From Candidatus Kosakonia sp. 282A-S69 (GTDB taxonomy: Bacteria; Pseudomonadota; Gammaproteobacteria; Enterobacterales; Enterobacteriaceae): a stretch of DNA of 64,000 nt. Of the stretch, positions 15,000 to 25,470 are shown in pieces. Position numbers and translations under genes: made by a program. Location: assembly GCF_029433855.1 (NCBI RefSeq), contig NZ_JAROAU010000003.1:2842053-2906052 (forward strand), in the 5' to 3' direction. The notes below the pieces were generated by a model. The model worked only from the letters and a program-made list of their open reading frames with translations, ran no database searches and was not told the DNA's origin. Each line of letters begins with the position of its first letter. Positions within the stretch are counted from its first letter, which is position 1.

Positions 15000-15016
15000 G
15001 CAAGGTTAATGAAATA

Positions 15017-15042
15017 AACAGGGGCAGATGCCCCTGTTTTCT
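15017..15042 (+). terminator. Rho-independent terminator of fdhF
   Basis: Perfect 9-bp stem AACAGGGGC / GCCCCTGTT around an AGAT loop, followed by a T-rich tail (TTCTTTG). It starts 17 bases after the fdhF stop. Confidence 0.93.
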
Positions 15043-15058
15043 TTGTGTCTCCCCTGAA

Positions 15059-15193
15059 CGCAAAAATTTTGCGCCCTTCATGAAAACTTAAAACATTATT
15101 TCATTAAACTGTTGTTTTATCTTCCATTCCTGTAAACCCCTCCCGTTAAGAATCACCGCATGGCTCACAATTTAAAAACGCAAAATTTTTTCG
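15059..15193. promoter_or_regulatory. Paired CGCAAAA dyads upstream of the sugar cluster
   Basis: CGCAAAAATTTTGCG at 15059-15073 is a perfect 15-base odd palindrome. A related imperfect copy, CGCAAAATTTTTTCG, lies at 15179-15193, centred 120 bases away. Both sit between the fdhF terminator and the first gene of the GH105 cluster. Odd, AT-centred palindromes of this size are typical of LacI-family operators, and a LacI-type gene ends this cluster, so operator function is a reasonable inference. The remaining bases of this gap are AT-rich without a clear promoter. Confidence 0.5.
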
Positions 15194-15260
15194 TATTGCG
15201 CATTAAAAAATCAAAGTGATTTAATCAACGCATAAAATAATTTTCAGCGTGGGATTAAAT

Positions 15261-16343
15261 ATGCAAATGCGCACATTAAGTGATCAATTGAATTTATTAT
15301 TGCAGGGCTTTACCTCATTAAAAGATGAGGGGAAATTTAATGAGCCAAATCTCGACGGCACGCCGGGCGATTATATTTCCTTTATCAGCTGGGAGTGGCC
15401 GCAGGGCGTCGGTTTATTTGGCATGGTCAGGCTGTGGGAATTTACGCGCCGGGATGACATTTATAACCAAATCGACCGCTGGTTTGAGGAGAATATCGCC
15501 AAAGGGCTGCCGCCGCTCAATATCAATACCACCGCGCCGATGCTGCCGCTGTCGCTCTTCTGGTCTCATCACCGTAATCCGCGCTATGAGCAGGTACTGG
15601 ATGCCTGGGCCGATCGCGTGATGAGCGAACTGCCGCGCACGCCGGAGCGTGGCTTTCAGCATGTGGTCTCCGACGGCATCAACGAGCAGGAGATCTGGGA
15701 CGATACGCTGTTTATGGTGGTGCTGTTTCTCGGCCATTACGGCACTGTTTCCGGCCGTCAGGAGCTGGTAGATGAAGCCGTGCGCCAGTTCCTGCTCCAC
15801 GCTCGCTATCTCAACGATCCGCGCACCGGGTTATGGTTTCACGGCTGGAGCTTCGCGGAGAAGAGCAACTTCGCCAATGCGCGTTGGGCACGCGGCAACG
15901 CCTGGATCACCGTTGGCATTCTGGAGTTTATTGAACTCACGGATCTCGGCGGCGGCGTGCGTGACTATCTGCTTGAGTGCCTGAAAACCCAGGTCAACAC
16001 CCTGCTCGATTTGCAGGCAGAGAGCGGCGCATGGCACACCCTGCTCGATCACCCCGACTCCTATGAAGAGATCTCCGCCACCGCCGGGTTTGGTTATGGG
16101 CTGTTAAAAGGCGCGCGGCTCGGCATTGGCGACGCGCGCTGGAAAGAGGCGGGATTAAAAGCGCTGGCCGCCGTGCAAAATAATATTGATAGCCGCGGCA
16201 CGGTGCACAATGTCTCCTATGGCACGCGCATGGGCAGAACCCTGCAATTTTATAAGGATATTCCCCTACAACCGACGGGCTATGGCCAGGCGCTGGCAAT
16301 TTTATGCCTCAGCGAAGGTCTGCGTCTGACAGAAAATAAATAA
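15261..16343 (+). CDS. Glycoside hydrolase family 105 (unsaturated uronyl hydrolase-like)
   Basis: A 360-residue protein of the GH88/GH105 (alpha/alpha)6-barrel type. These enzymes hydrate the double bond of 4,5-unsaturated uronic acids left by polysaccharide lyases and so release the sugar. Supporting motifs are WDDTLFMVVLFL (Asp148 in the position of the catalytic aspartate of YteR-like enzymes), His194 in LWFHGWSF, and RWARGNAWI (208-216). There is no signal peptide, so it should act in the cytoplasm on imported oligosaccharides. The start is uncertain: ATG 15261 is used, with GTG 15249 and ATG 15267 as alternatives. It is the first gene of a three-gene cluster and the next starts 29 bases later. 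Confidence 0.85.
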   Translation: MQMRTLSDQLNLLLQGFTSLKDEGKFNEPNLDGTPGDYISFISWEWPQGVGLFGMVRLWEFTRRDDIYNQIDRWFEENIAKGLPPLNINTTAPMLPLSLFWSHHRNPRYEQVLDAWADRVMSELPRTPERGFQHVVSDGINEQEIWDDTLFMVVLFLGHYGTVSGRQELVDEAVRQFLLHARYLNDPRTGLWFHGWSFAEKSNFANARWARGNAWITVGILEFIELTDLGGGVRDYLLECLKTQVNTLLDLQAESGAWHTLLDHPDSYEEISATAGFGYGLLKGARLGIGDARWKEAGLKALAAVQNNIDSRGTVHNVSYGTRMGRTLQFYKDIPLQPTGYGQALAILCLSEGLRLTENK

Positions 16344-16372
16344 AACAACGCCTCTTGTACCTGGAGAAAATA

Positions 16373-18868
16373 ATGACAACGCTTCAAGATAATTATTGTT
16401 ATTTTCCGCTCGCGGTAAATAACGCCGTGCGCTACTGGCAATTATCACCTGTTTCTTCGCTGCCCTATGATGTTGCTGACCAGCCGATGCAGGGCGAGAT
16501 GGACCCCTTTTTCTTTTTAAGTAAACATAAAAACTTTATTCCCCACACCTACCCGTGCCGCACGGAATTTCAGCGCACTTTCGCCGGGAAAAAGCCGATG
16601 CCGTTTGGCGAGACCGCGATGGCAACATGGTGGTTTCCGTTTGGCTCGGATCGCGTCGATCTCTCCGGCTTCTGGTTTCGCCCGACGCGCGTTGGTGCGC
16701 TGGCAAAAAGTCATCTTGTGGCAGAACAGTCGCGCGAGCACACCTTTCGGCTGACCACCTGCGGGGCAGCGGTCGTGTCGGTGAACGGTAAAGAGGTGGC
16801 GTGGAAGGCGGATTATCAGCGTAACCTTGAGAGCGTGTTTGAGTTTACGGTCGCGCTTAATGCCGGGTTAAACGAGATTGCCGTCTGGTTTGACGATCTG
16901 GCCGAGCGCGATATTCGCTTCTTCTTCCAGCTCGACTATCTGCAGGGCGCGCCGCTGCACATTGCGCTGCCGACGCCGGTCAGTGGCGAGATGACCCGCC
17001 ATATGGAGCAGTTGCTCGACGGCATCTCATTTGACCAGGCCACCTACACCTCCGGGCCGGTGCGTCTGCGCTTCCCGCAACCGGCAGCGGAGACGCTGCA
17101 TCTTGCGATTCGCGTCGTGGGGGACTTTATCTCCTTAGACAAGCCAGTCGAGCTGGCGGCGACGCTGGAAAAAGGTGAAACAGAGGTGGAGATTGCGCAG
17201 AGCGAAGCGCTGCCCGCCGATTTCCGTAATTTTGTTATTAGCATAGAGAAAGCGGATTTTCGCATCACCCGCACGCTGGGGGTGGAGATCTGCCACGCCG
17301 AACAGCAGGCGCAGGTGCCCGCTACGCAGCAGGCGCGCATCGATGAAGCCCTGCACTATGTGGCGACCCGGGGCGAATACAGCAGCGTCAAAGCGCTGGC
17401 GCGGCTGGCCTGTAATATGAACGACGCGCAGACTCACGCCATGCTTGAAGGGGTGCTGCCCTCTGTTGAGGCGTGTCATGACTGCGCGGACTTCACCCTC
17501 GTGCCGCTGCTGTGGTGCCGTATCGCCTGGGGCGAGCAGATCGCCGCCGGGACGCGGGCGAAGATCGATCATGCGATCCTCAACTTCCGCTACTGGATGG
17601 ATGAGCCGGGCAATGATGTGCAGTGGTACTTCTCTGAAAACCACGCCCTGCTGTTCCACACCGCCGCGTATCTGGCAGGCAGTTTCTTTGTCGACAGCAC
17701 CTTTGCGCGCAGCGGTCGACGCGGGCAGGAGCAGGCCGATATCGGACGCACCCGCGTGCTGGCGTGGCTCGACCATTTCGAGCAGTGCGAAATGGCGGAG
17801 TGGAACTCAGCCCCCTATTTCCCGATTGATTTAAAAGGGTTAACCGCGCTCGCCGCGCTGGCGGACGATGCGGAAATCGTCGCCCGCAGCCAGCGCGCGA
17901 TTGCCCGTTTATTAGAACAGATTGCGCGTTCTGCCCACCAGGGAACGCTTACCGCCTCGCAGGGGCGCTCCTACGAATACACCTTACGCGCCGGGCGCTC
18001 GCTGGAACTCTCCGCCCTCTCCCGCCTGCTGTGGGGCAAAGGCAACTATGGCTGCCGCTTCCATGTTCTGCCGCAAATCGCACTGCTGCTGCGCCAGCAA
18101 AAATTGTCGCTGGCACCGGAGCTGGCCGAGGTTGCCGCCTGGCAGGGGGACAGCGCGCTGGAGTGGTGCTTCGCCCAGGGCGCGAACCGCATTGCTCGCC
18201 TCTATCACTACAAAACAGGTCAGGCGGCGATGGGCTCGATTGCCGGATATCGCTGGGGCGAATGGGGTTACCAGGAGACGCCGATCCACCTGCGTATCGG
18301 CGACTGCCCGGAAGCGCAGATGTGGATCAATCACCCAGGCGAAACCCTGCACGGCGGCTTTGGTCGCCCCTCTTACTGGGGCGGGTGCGGCACGCTGCCG
18401 CGCGTGCAGCAATACCGCGGCCTGGCGGTGGTTCTCTTCCACACGCACGACGGGCAACCGGACTTTACCCACGCGTGGCTGGCGCAGAGCGCCTTTGATG
18501 AACGGCAGATCGATGCCGCACGCATTCTGCTACGCGGCGGTAAAGGCATGGTGCAACTGACCGGCAACCAGCCTTTTGAGGTGGTCGATAGCGGCCCGAC
18601 CCGCGAGTGCGAAGTGCGCCTCGCAGGGCGCGAAACCTGCTGGCTGATCCGCCTCAATGACGATCCCGCGCTCACCACACTGGCGCAATTTGCCAGCCAC
18701 TTTGCCGGTTTGCACGTTGAAACGCTGAGCAACGGCACGCTGCAGGTGTGCGATGCGAATTACGGTGATGTGCTGTTTTATGCCGACGGACGCGTGCAGG
18801 CGCAGGGGCGCACACTCGACCCGGCGACGTGGACCGTTGATGGCGAAAGCCGCGAACTCACTCTCTAA
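16373..18868 (+). CDS. Uncharacterised large protein of the GH105 cluster, probable carbohydrate-active enzyme
   Basis: An 831-residue protein that I do not recognise as a named family. There is no signal peptide or membrane segment. The first ~300 residues look beta-rich (FWFRPTRVGALA, TTCGAAVVSVNGKEVAW, NEIAVWFDDLAERDIRFFFQLDY), as in a jelly-roll accessory domain. The middle is helical and resembles an alpha/alpha toroid, with WYFSENHALLFHTAAYLAG (residues 418-436) and SYEYTLRAGRSLELSALSRLLWG. The last ~200 residues are again beta-like, with HPGETLHGGFGRPSYWGGCG. That order recalls polysaccharide lyases and some glycoside hydrolases, but no catalytic residue can be assigned. ATG 16373 has a good Shine-Dalgarno (CTGGAG); an upstream TTG at 16355 is less likely. 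It lies between GH105 and the permease. Confidence 0.75.
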   Translation: MTTLQDNYCYFPLAVNNAVRYWQLSPVSSLPYDVADQPMQGEMDPFFFLSKHKNFIPHTYPCRTEFQRTFAGKKPMPFGETAMATWWFPFGSDRVDLSGFWFRPTRVGALAKSHLVAEQSREHTFRLTTCGAAVVSVNGKEVAWKADYQRNLESVFEFTVALNAGLNEIAVWFDDLAERDIRFFFQLDYLQGAPLHIALPTPVSGEMTRHMEQLLDGISFDQATYTSGPVRLRFPQPAAETLHLAIRVVGDFISLDKPVELAATLEKGETEVEIAQSEALPADFRNFVISIEKADFRITRTLGVEICHAEQQAQVPATQQARIDEALHYVATRGEYSSVKALARLACNMNDAQTHAMLEGVLPSVEACHDCADFTLVPLLWCRIAWGEQIAAGTRAKIDHAILNFRYWMDEPGNDVQWYFSENHALLFHTAAYLAGSFFVDSTFARSGRRGQEQADIGRTRVLAWLDHFEQCEMAEWNSAPYFPIDLKGLTALAALADDAEIVARSQRAIARLLEQIARSAHQGTLTASQGRSYEYTLRAGRSLELSALSRLLWGKGNYGCRFHVLPQIALLLRQQKLSLAPELAEVAAWQGDSALEWCFAQGANRIARLYHYKTGQAAMGSIAGYRWGEWGYQETPIHLRIGDCPEAQMWINHPGETLHGGFGRPSYWGGCGTLPRVQQYRGLAVVLFHTHDGQPDFTHAWLAQSAFDERQIDAARILLRGGKGMVQLTGNQPFEVVDSGPTRECEVRLAGRETCWLIRLNDDPALTTLAQFASHFAGLHVETLSNGTLQVCDANYGDVLFYADGRVQAQGRTLDPATWTVDGESRELTL

Positions 18869-18922
18869 TCCCTCTGGCGCGTAACGACCCGGCGGGCGAC
18901 CGTGCGGGTCGGGAGACAGTTT

Positions 18923-20269
18923 ATGGAAACGCAAATTGATAAGGCGCGCAGCCCACAGGCGGCGGCGCAAAACGACGTAAACCCGAATGCGATCCACAAC
19001 CCCGCCCGCGCGGTAGCGAAGCCGAAAAGCAACTACCGGTGGGTGATCTGCTCAATGCTGGTGTTCGCCACTACGGTCAACTATATGGACCGGCAGATCC
19101 TCGGCCTGCTGGCACCGATGCTACAAAAGGATATCGGCTGGACGCAGATCGAATATAGCTGGCTGGTGAATGCCTTCACCATTGCCTACGGCATCGGCAC
19201 GCTGGTGTGCGGGCGCATTATTGATAAGCTCGGCACCCGCATCAGCTATGCCATCGCCATGGTGGTATGGAGCGCCGCCGCGATGCTGCATGCGGTGGTC
19301 GGCACCGTGGTCGGCTTTATGATTGTGCGCGTTATCCTCGGGTTGGGTGAAGCAGCTAACTTCCCGGCGGCAATGAAAGTCATCTCCGACTGGTTCCCGA
19401 AAAAAGAGCGTACGCTGGCAACCGGCATTCTCGGCGTGGCGGTCAACATTGGCGTGGTGATCTCACCGGCACTTATTCCCTTTATCGCCATTCATTACGG
19501 CTGGCATGGCGCGTTCCTGATCCTCGGCGGCGTCGGCTTTGTCTGGCTGATCCCGTGGTTTTTAGCCTTTGGCAAAGCGAGCGATAAAGCCCCCCAGGAG
19601 GAGCTGACGTGGATCCGCCAGGATAAAGAGGAGGCGGTGAACGTCTCCGCCATCAAATGGACGCAGCTGCTGAAGTATCGCCAGCTGTGGGCGTTTGCGC
19701 TCGGCAAGATGCTGACCGACCCGATCTGGTGGTTCTTCCTCTTCTGGCTGCCGAAGTGGCTTAACGAGTCGCGTGGCTTGAATATGGAGGGCTTAGGTTT
19801 ACCGCTGATCGTGATCTACCTGTTTGCGATTGTCGGCAGCCTTGGCGCGGGCTGGTTGCCGGGCAAACTGATGAATATGGGCTTTAGCGCGGCGAAAGCG
19901 CGTAAAACCACCATGCTGATTTGCGCCTGCCTGGTGACACCGATTTTTGCCGCCACCCAGGTGGATAATCTGTGGGCGGCGGTGGCGCTGGTCGGCCTGG
20001 CGGCGGCCGCGCACCAGGGCTGGTCGGCAAATATTTTGACCTCCGTTTCCGATCTCTTCCCCAACGCAGCAGTCGGCTCCGTCGTCGGGATCGGCAGCAC
20101 CTTCGGCATGATTGGCAGCGTGATTTTCTCAACGGTTATTGGTGCCGTGCTGGAGTCTTCGGGTAATTACTGGGCGCTGTTTGCCATCAGCTCTGTCGCC
20201 TATCTGGTCGCCTGGGGCGTCATGTACCTGCTATTGGTGCCAAAAATGGAGCGGGCTAAATTCGATTAA
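18923..20269 (+). CDS. MFS permease, ExuT/ACS-like (hexuronate or uronide importer)
   Basis: A 448-residue major facilitator protein with about 12 membrane segments. Its sequence is of the anion:cation symporter type to which the hexuronate transporter ExuT belongs: NYMDRQILGLLAPMLQKDIGWTQIEYSWLVNAFTIAYGIG, then RVILGLGEAANFPAAMKVISDWFPKKERTLATGI. ATG 18923 follows GGGAGA; the upstream GTG at 18902 is rejected. It lies 54 bases after the 831-residue gene on the same strand and is probably the importer for the cluster's substrate. A disaccharide with an unsaturated uronic acid would fit the GH105 neighbour, but the substrate is inferred. Confidence 0.87.
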   Translation: METQIDKARSPQAAAQNDVNPNAIHNPARAVAKPKSNYRWVICSMLVFATTVNYMDRQILGLLAPMLQKDIGWTQIEYSWLVNAFTIAYGIGTLVCGRIIDKLGTRISYAIAMVVWSAAAMLHAVVGTVVGFMIVRVILGLGEAANFPAAMKVISDWFPKKERTLATGILGVAVNIGVVISPALIPFIAIHYGWHGAFLILGGVGFVWLIPWFLAFGKASDKAPQEELTWIRQDKEEAVNVSAIKWTQLLKYRQLWAFALGKMLTDPIWWFFLFWLPKWLNESRGLNMEGLGLPLIVIYLFAIVGSLGAGWLPGKLMNMGFSAAKARKTTMLICACLVTPIFAATQVDNLWAAVALVGLAAAAHQGWSANILTSVSDLFPNAAVGSVVGIGSTFGMIGSVIFSTVIGAVLESSGNYWALFAISSVAYLVAWGVMYLLLVPKMERAKFD

Positions 20270-20280
20270 CCCGCTCACGC

Positions 20281-21354
20281 TCAAAACGGGGCCGCTTCGG
20301 CGCCCCGTTTTGCTACCGACTGACGCTCAACCATCGCGCAGGCCAGTTCAATCCGCCGCGGGGTTTCGACGCTGCCGGCAATCATATCCTGCAACAGCTC
20401 AAGCGCAAGGGTACCCATCTCCTGCACCGGTAGATGCACCGTGGTCAGCGCCGGAGAAGCAAACTCTGCCTGTGGCAAATCGTTCATGCCGACCACCGAC
20501 ACCGCCTCCGGCACGCCGATGCCCAGTTTTGTCAGCCCTTGCATCGCCCCCAGCGCCAGCGAATCATTGGCACACAAAATCGCGGTATGCGGGTGTTTCC
20601 CCTTCGCAAACCACGCCATCACTGCCTGCTCGGCCAGCTCCGGTAGCCAGTCGGTCACGGTGAGAATATCCTCCTCGCCGCAGGAGAGGTGCGCATCGCG
20701 CATCGCTTCCCGCCACCCCTCTTCCCGCTGCGCAATGGTGCGACGGCCGGGATGGGTGAGAAACAGAATATGTTGATGCCCATGGGCAATCAGGTAGTCG
20801 CAGGCCATGCGCGTGGCGGAGCGGTTGCAGGGCAGCACACTGGAGAGGCGCATCAGCGGATCTTCACTATTGACCAGCACCGCCGGTTTGCGCAGCCCGG
20901 CAACGGCGGTGAGAAAACCGGGGTCGTCCACCGTTAACGCCAGTACGCCGCCGATATCGGGCTCGCTCAGCAGCGCCTGCAACGCCGGGTCATCCTGGCC
21001 GCTTAAAGCGTGAGTCGTCAGCTCGACACCGAGCACTTTTGCCCGCTCTTTTAACCCCTGCAGCACATACCAGCTGAACTGATAGCGGTTGTAATCAAGC
21101 ATCGCCGCTTGCGACACCGCCAGCACAATACGCGTGCCGCCAATCTCCTGGGCTGGTGTGTAACGCATGGCGCGAGCGACCTCCTGAATGCGGGCCCGCA
21201 GCGTCTCGCTCACCCCTTTCTCGCCCGAGAGCGCACGCGAAACGGTACTGAGCGATGTGCCGCAACGGGTCGCGATATCGTCCAGCCGCACGCGGCGCAA
21301 GGCGGCGCCATTCTGCTCATCATCTGGTTTACGCGAAACCATAATTGCGTCCAT
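20281..21354 (-). CDS. LacI-family transcriptional regulator of the sugar cluster
   Basis: A 357-residue repressor-type protein. Its N-terminal helix-turn-helix is VRLDDIATRCGTSLSTVSRALSGEKGVSETLRARIQEVA (about residues 22-60). A periplasmic-binding-protein-like effector domain follows (GTRIVLAVSQAAMLDYNRYQFSWYVLQGL ... TTVHLPVQEMGTLALELL). It is convergent with the permease, its stop lying 12 bases away. The regulator probably senses a sugar from the pathway and controls the cluster through sites near 15059-15193. ATG 21354 is used, with ATG 21342 as an alternative. Confidence 0.9.
   Translation of the reverse strand: MDAIMVSRKPDDEQNGAALRRVRLDDIATRCGTSLSTVSRALSGEKGVSETLRARIQEVARAMRYTPAQEIGGTRIVLAVSQAAMLDYNRYQFSWYVLQGLKERAKVLGVELTTHALSGQDDPALQALLSEPDIGGVLALTVDDPGFLTAVAGLRKPAVLVNSEDPLMRLSSVLPCNRSATRMACDYLIAHGHQHILFLTHPGRRTIAQREEGWREAMRDAHLSCGEEDILTVTDWLPELAEQAVMAWFAKGKHPHTAILCANDSLALGAMQGLTKLGIGVPEAVSVVGMNDLPQAEFASPALTTVHLPVQEMGTLALELLQDMIAGSVETPRRIELACAMVERQSVAKRGAEAAPF
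20283..20311 (+). terminator. Terminator hairpin overlapping the 3' end of the LacI gene
   Basis: Ten-base perfect stem AAAACGGGGC (20283-20292) / GCCCCGTTTT (20302-20311) with a 9-base loop. It lies 14 bases past the permease stop and ends in T-rich DNA on the plus strand. The same bases encode the last residues of the convergent LacI-type protein. Confidence 0.8.
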
Positions 21355-21463
21355 CCTTCTGCCGGTTCGAAGGCCTCAGCATGGCATTCACATCAAGAGT
21401 GTCAATAAGTTAGAGGGAGGGAGGTGGAGAAATGAGAGGCGCGTCGTTTTCGTGAACGCAAAG

Positions 21464-21500
21464 AGAGGAAACGCTCCCCGACACGCTTGCGCCGGGGAGC
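21464..21500 (-). terminator. Possible gltP terminator
   Basis: GCTCCCCG (21473-21480) pairs with CGGGGAGC (21493-21500) across a 12-base loop just past the gltP stop. The minus-strand tail is only moderately T-rich (GTTTCCTCTCTTT). Confidence 0.55.
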
Positions 21501-21509
21501 ATACGCCGG

Positions 21510-22823
21510 TTACTGCCCGGCGGTTTTATCAAATTTGCCCAGCATTTCGCGCTCGTACGCCTGCGCTTTTTTGCGGTCAAACTGGTGTTCCCATTTGGCG
21601 ATCACCAGCACCGCCAGCGCGTTACCGACCACGTTCAGCGCGGTACGCGCCATATCGAGGATACGGTCAACACCGGCGATAAACGCCAGCCCTTCCAGCG
21701 GAATACCGACGCTGCCAAGGGTTGCCAGCAGTACCACAAACGACACGCCCGGCACCCCGGCGATGCCCTTCGAGGTCACCATCAGCGTCAGCACAAGGAT
21801 GATCTCCTGCCACAGCGACAGGTCGATACCGTAAAGCTGGGCGATAAAGATTGCCGCGATGCTCTGGTAAAGCGTCGAGCCGTCGAGGTTAAAGGAGTAA
21901 CCGGTCGGCACCACGAAGCTGGTGATGGACGGCGGCGCGCCGTAGGCTTCCATCTTTTCGATGATACGCGGCAGCACGCTCTCCGAGCTGGCGGTGGAGT
22001 AAGCCAGAATCAGCTCATCTTTCAGGATGCGGATAAGGGTCCAGACGCTCAGCCCGCAGACGCGCGCCACCAGACCTAACACCACCAGCGCAAAGAAGAT
22101 AATCGCGACATAGACAAGGATCACCAGCTTAGCCAGCGGCCAGAGCGAGGCGAAACCGAAGTTGGCGACTGTCACCGAAATCAGGGCGAAGACGCCGACC
22201 GGCGCGTAACGCATCACCATATGGGTGACTTTAAACATGGTTTCGGAAATGGAACGGAAGACGGTAACCAGCGGTTCGCGGTGCGTTGCCGGCAGCGAAG
22301 AGAGACCCAGACCAAACAGCACCGAGAAGAAGATGATCGGCAGCATATCGCCTTTCGCCATCGACGCGATGATGTTGGTCGGCACCAGCGAGAGGATCGT
22401 CCCCATCAGGCCGTGGGCATGGCTCTGCACGTCCGCGGTAGTGCTTTGGTATTTCGAAATATCCACCGTTGCCAGCTGCGACATATCAATGCCCGCGCCC
22501 GGCTGGAAGACGTTGGCCAGCGTAATGCCGAGCACAATCGCGACCGTAGTGATCACTTCGAAATAGATAATGGTTTTCGCGCCAATTCGACCAAGCTGCT
22601 TCGCGTCGCCAACGCCTGCAATACCCACAACCAGCGTGGAGATGACAATCGGCACCACGATCATTTTGATCAGATGAATAAAGATATCGCCCGCCGGAGA
22701 CAGGAAATTCGCAATCAGCCATTCGCGGCTGTCGCTCTGATAATGCAAGTAACTACCCAGAAGAATACCCAGCACCAGAGCCAGCAATATCTGCCAGGCC
22801 AGGCTGATTTTCATATTTTTCAT
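21510..22823 (-). CDS. gltP: Glutamate/aspartate:proton symporter
   Basis: DAACS-family carrier of 437 residues, the E. coli GltP length, and near-identical in the sections I can recall. Family motifs are present: the hairpin motif AYSTASSESVLPRIIEKMEAYGAP, the conserved PTGYSFNLDGSTLYQSIAAIF, and GIAGVPGVSFVVL. The open frame extends upstream to 22946, but MKNMKISLAWQILLALVLG is the family start, so 22823 is used. In E. coli gltP follows the nrfABCDEFG operon; here no nrf gene is present and gltP is directly divergent from acs. Confidence 0.97.
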   Translation of the reverse strand: MKNMKISLAWQILLALVLGILLGSYLHYQSDSREWLIANFLSPAGDIFIHLIKMIVVPIVISTLVVGIAGVGDAKQLGRIGAKTIIYFEVITTVAIVLGITLANVFQPGAGIDMSQLATVDISKYQSTTADVQSHAHGLMGTILSLVPTNIIASMAKGDMLPIIFFSVLFGLGLSSLPATHREPLVTVFRSISETMFKVTHMVMRYAPVGVFALISVTVANFGFASLWPLAKLVILVYVAIIFFALVVLGLVARVCGLSVWTLIRILKDELILAYSTASSESVLPRIIEKMEAYGAPPSITSFVVPTGYSFNLDGSTLYQSIAAIFIAQLYGIDLSLWQEIILVLTLMVTSKGIAGVPGVSFVVLLATLGSVGIPLEGLAFIAGVDRILDMARTALNVVGNALAVLVIAKWEHQFDRKKAQAYEREMLGKFDKTAGQ

Positions 22824-23508
22824 CACTACAGACTTCCTCAACGAAGCGCCATTCCATGCACAGGAACGACACATACTGAAAGGGTATGATTTGCGTTGCA
22901 CGGTATTGCGGGGGTTTTTAACGCGCATTATCAGTACCATTTGCAAGGTGTAACGCGCAACCCTATAGCGGGAGGGGGTTTGACTGATTTTTTAAGGAAA
23001 AACCGTCTTTTATTCCAGTTATTAAAATTAACTGATTGTTATAAAAAACTTTTCACTCTGCGTAATTCCAATATTTAACGTTGGAAATTAATGCACCGAA
23101 ATTGTTCGGTTGCGCACTTTTTAATCATCAGAAATGTCGTACAACCGATCCCACACCGAAATTTCCACTGCGATTTTCTATTTAAAGAGTGAATAATCCA
23201 TGACGAAAATTATTAATAGACTATTTGTTCAGTGGTGTATTTTCAGGTGCTTACGCTTGTTCACCTTTCATCCAGCCAATAGCTGAGTAATCAAATCGCC
23301 TAATTCCATAACTTGCTGTTATGAATGAAATTTCTCACTGTGCGCGCTTTTTAGCGCCTCTGCGTTACGACGCCTACGGTTTGGCTGATTTGCAGTTGCA
23401 TTGCCTAATGCGTGATCTATCGCGCAAATAATAAACAAAGCAGGCAAAGGCCCTACAATTAACGTTCTTGTGACATATTATTAACATCTTACAAGGAGAG
23501 CAACCGCC
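22824..23508. other. 685-bp gltP-acs intergenic region with several dyads
   Basis: No convincing gene lies here; the open frames are short and unlike proteins. The DNA is AT-rich from about 22970. Inverted repeats include TTCCAA/TTGGAA (23066-23086) and ACCGAA/TTCGGT (23095-23110), and CCGAAATT recurs near 23157. A TGTGA half-site lies near 23470, close to the acs Shine-Dalgarno (AAGGAGAG). In E. coli acs is controlled from such a region by CRP with Fis and IHF. No full CRP site was found here by eye. Confidence 0.6.
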
Positions 23509-25467
<1,959 letters not shown>

Positions 25468-25470
25468 TCC

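Noticed and set aside
15203-15240. GTGATTTAATCA as a CRP site before the GH105 gene
   Set aside because: The half-sites are only five bases apart and the second is incomplete, so it does not fit the CRP consensus.
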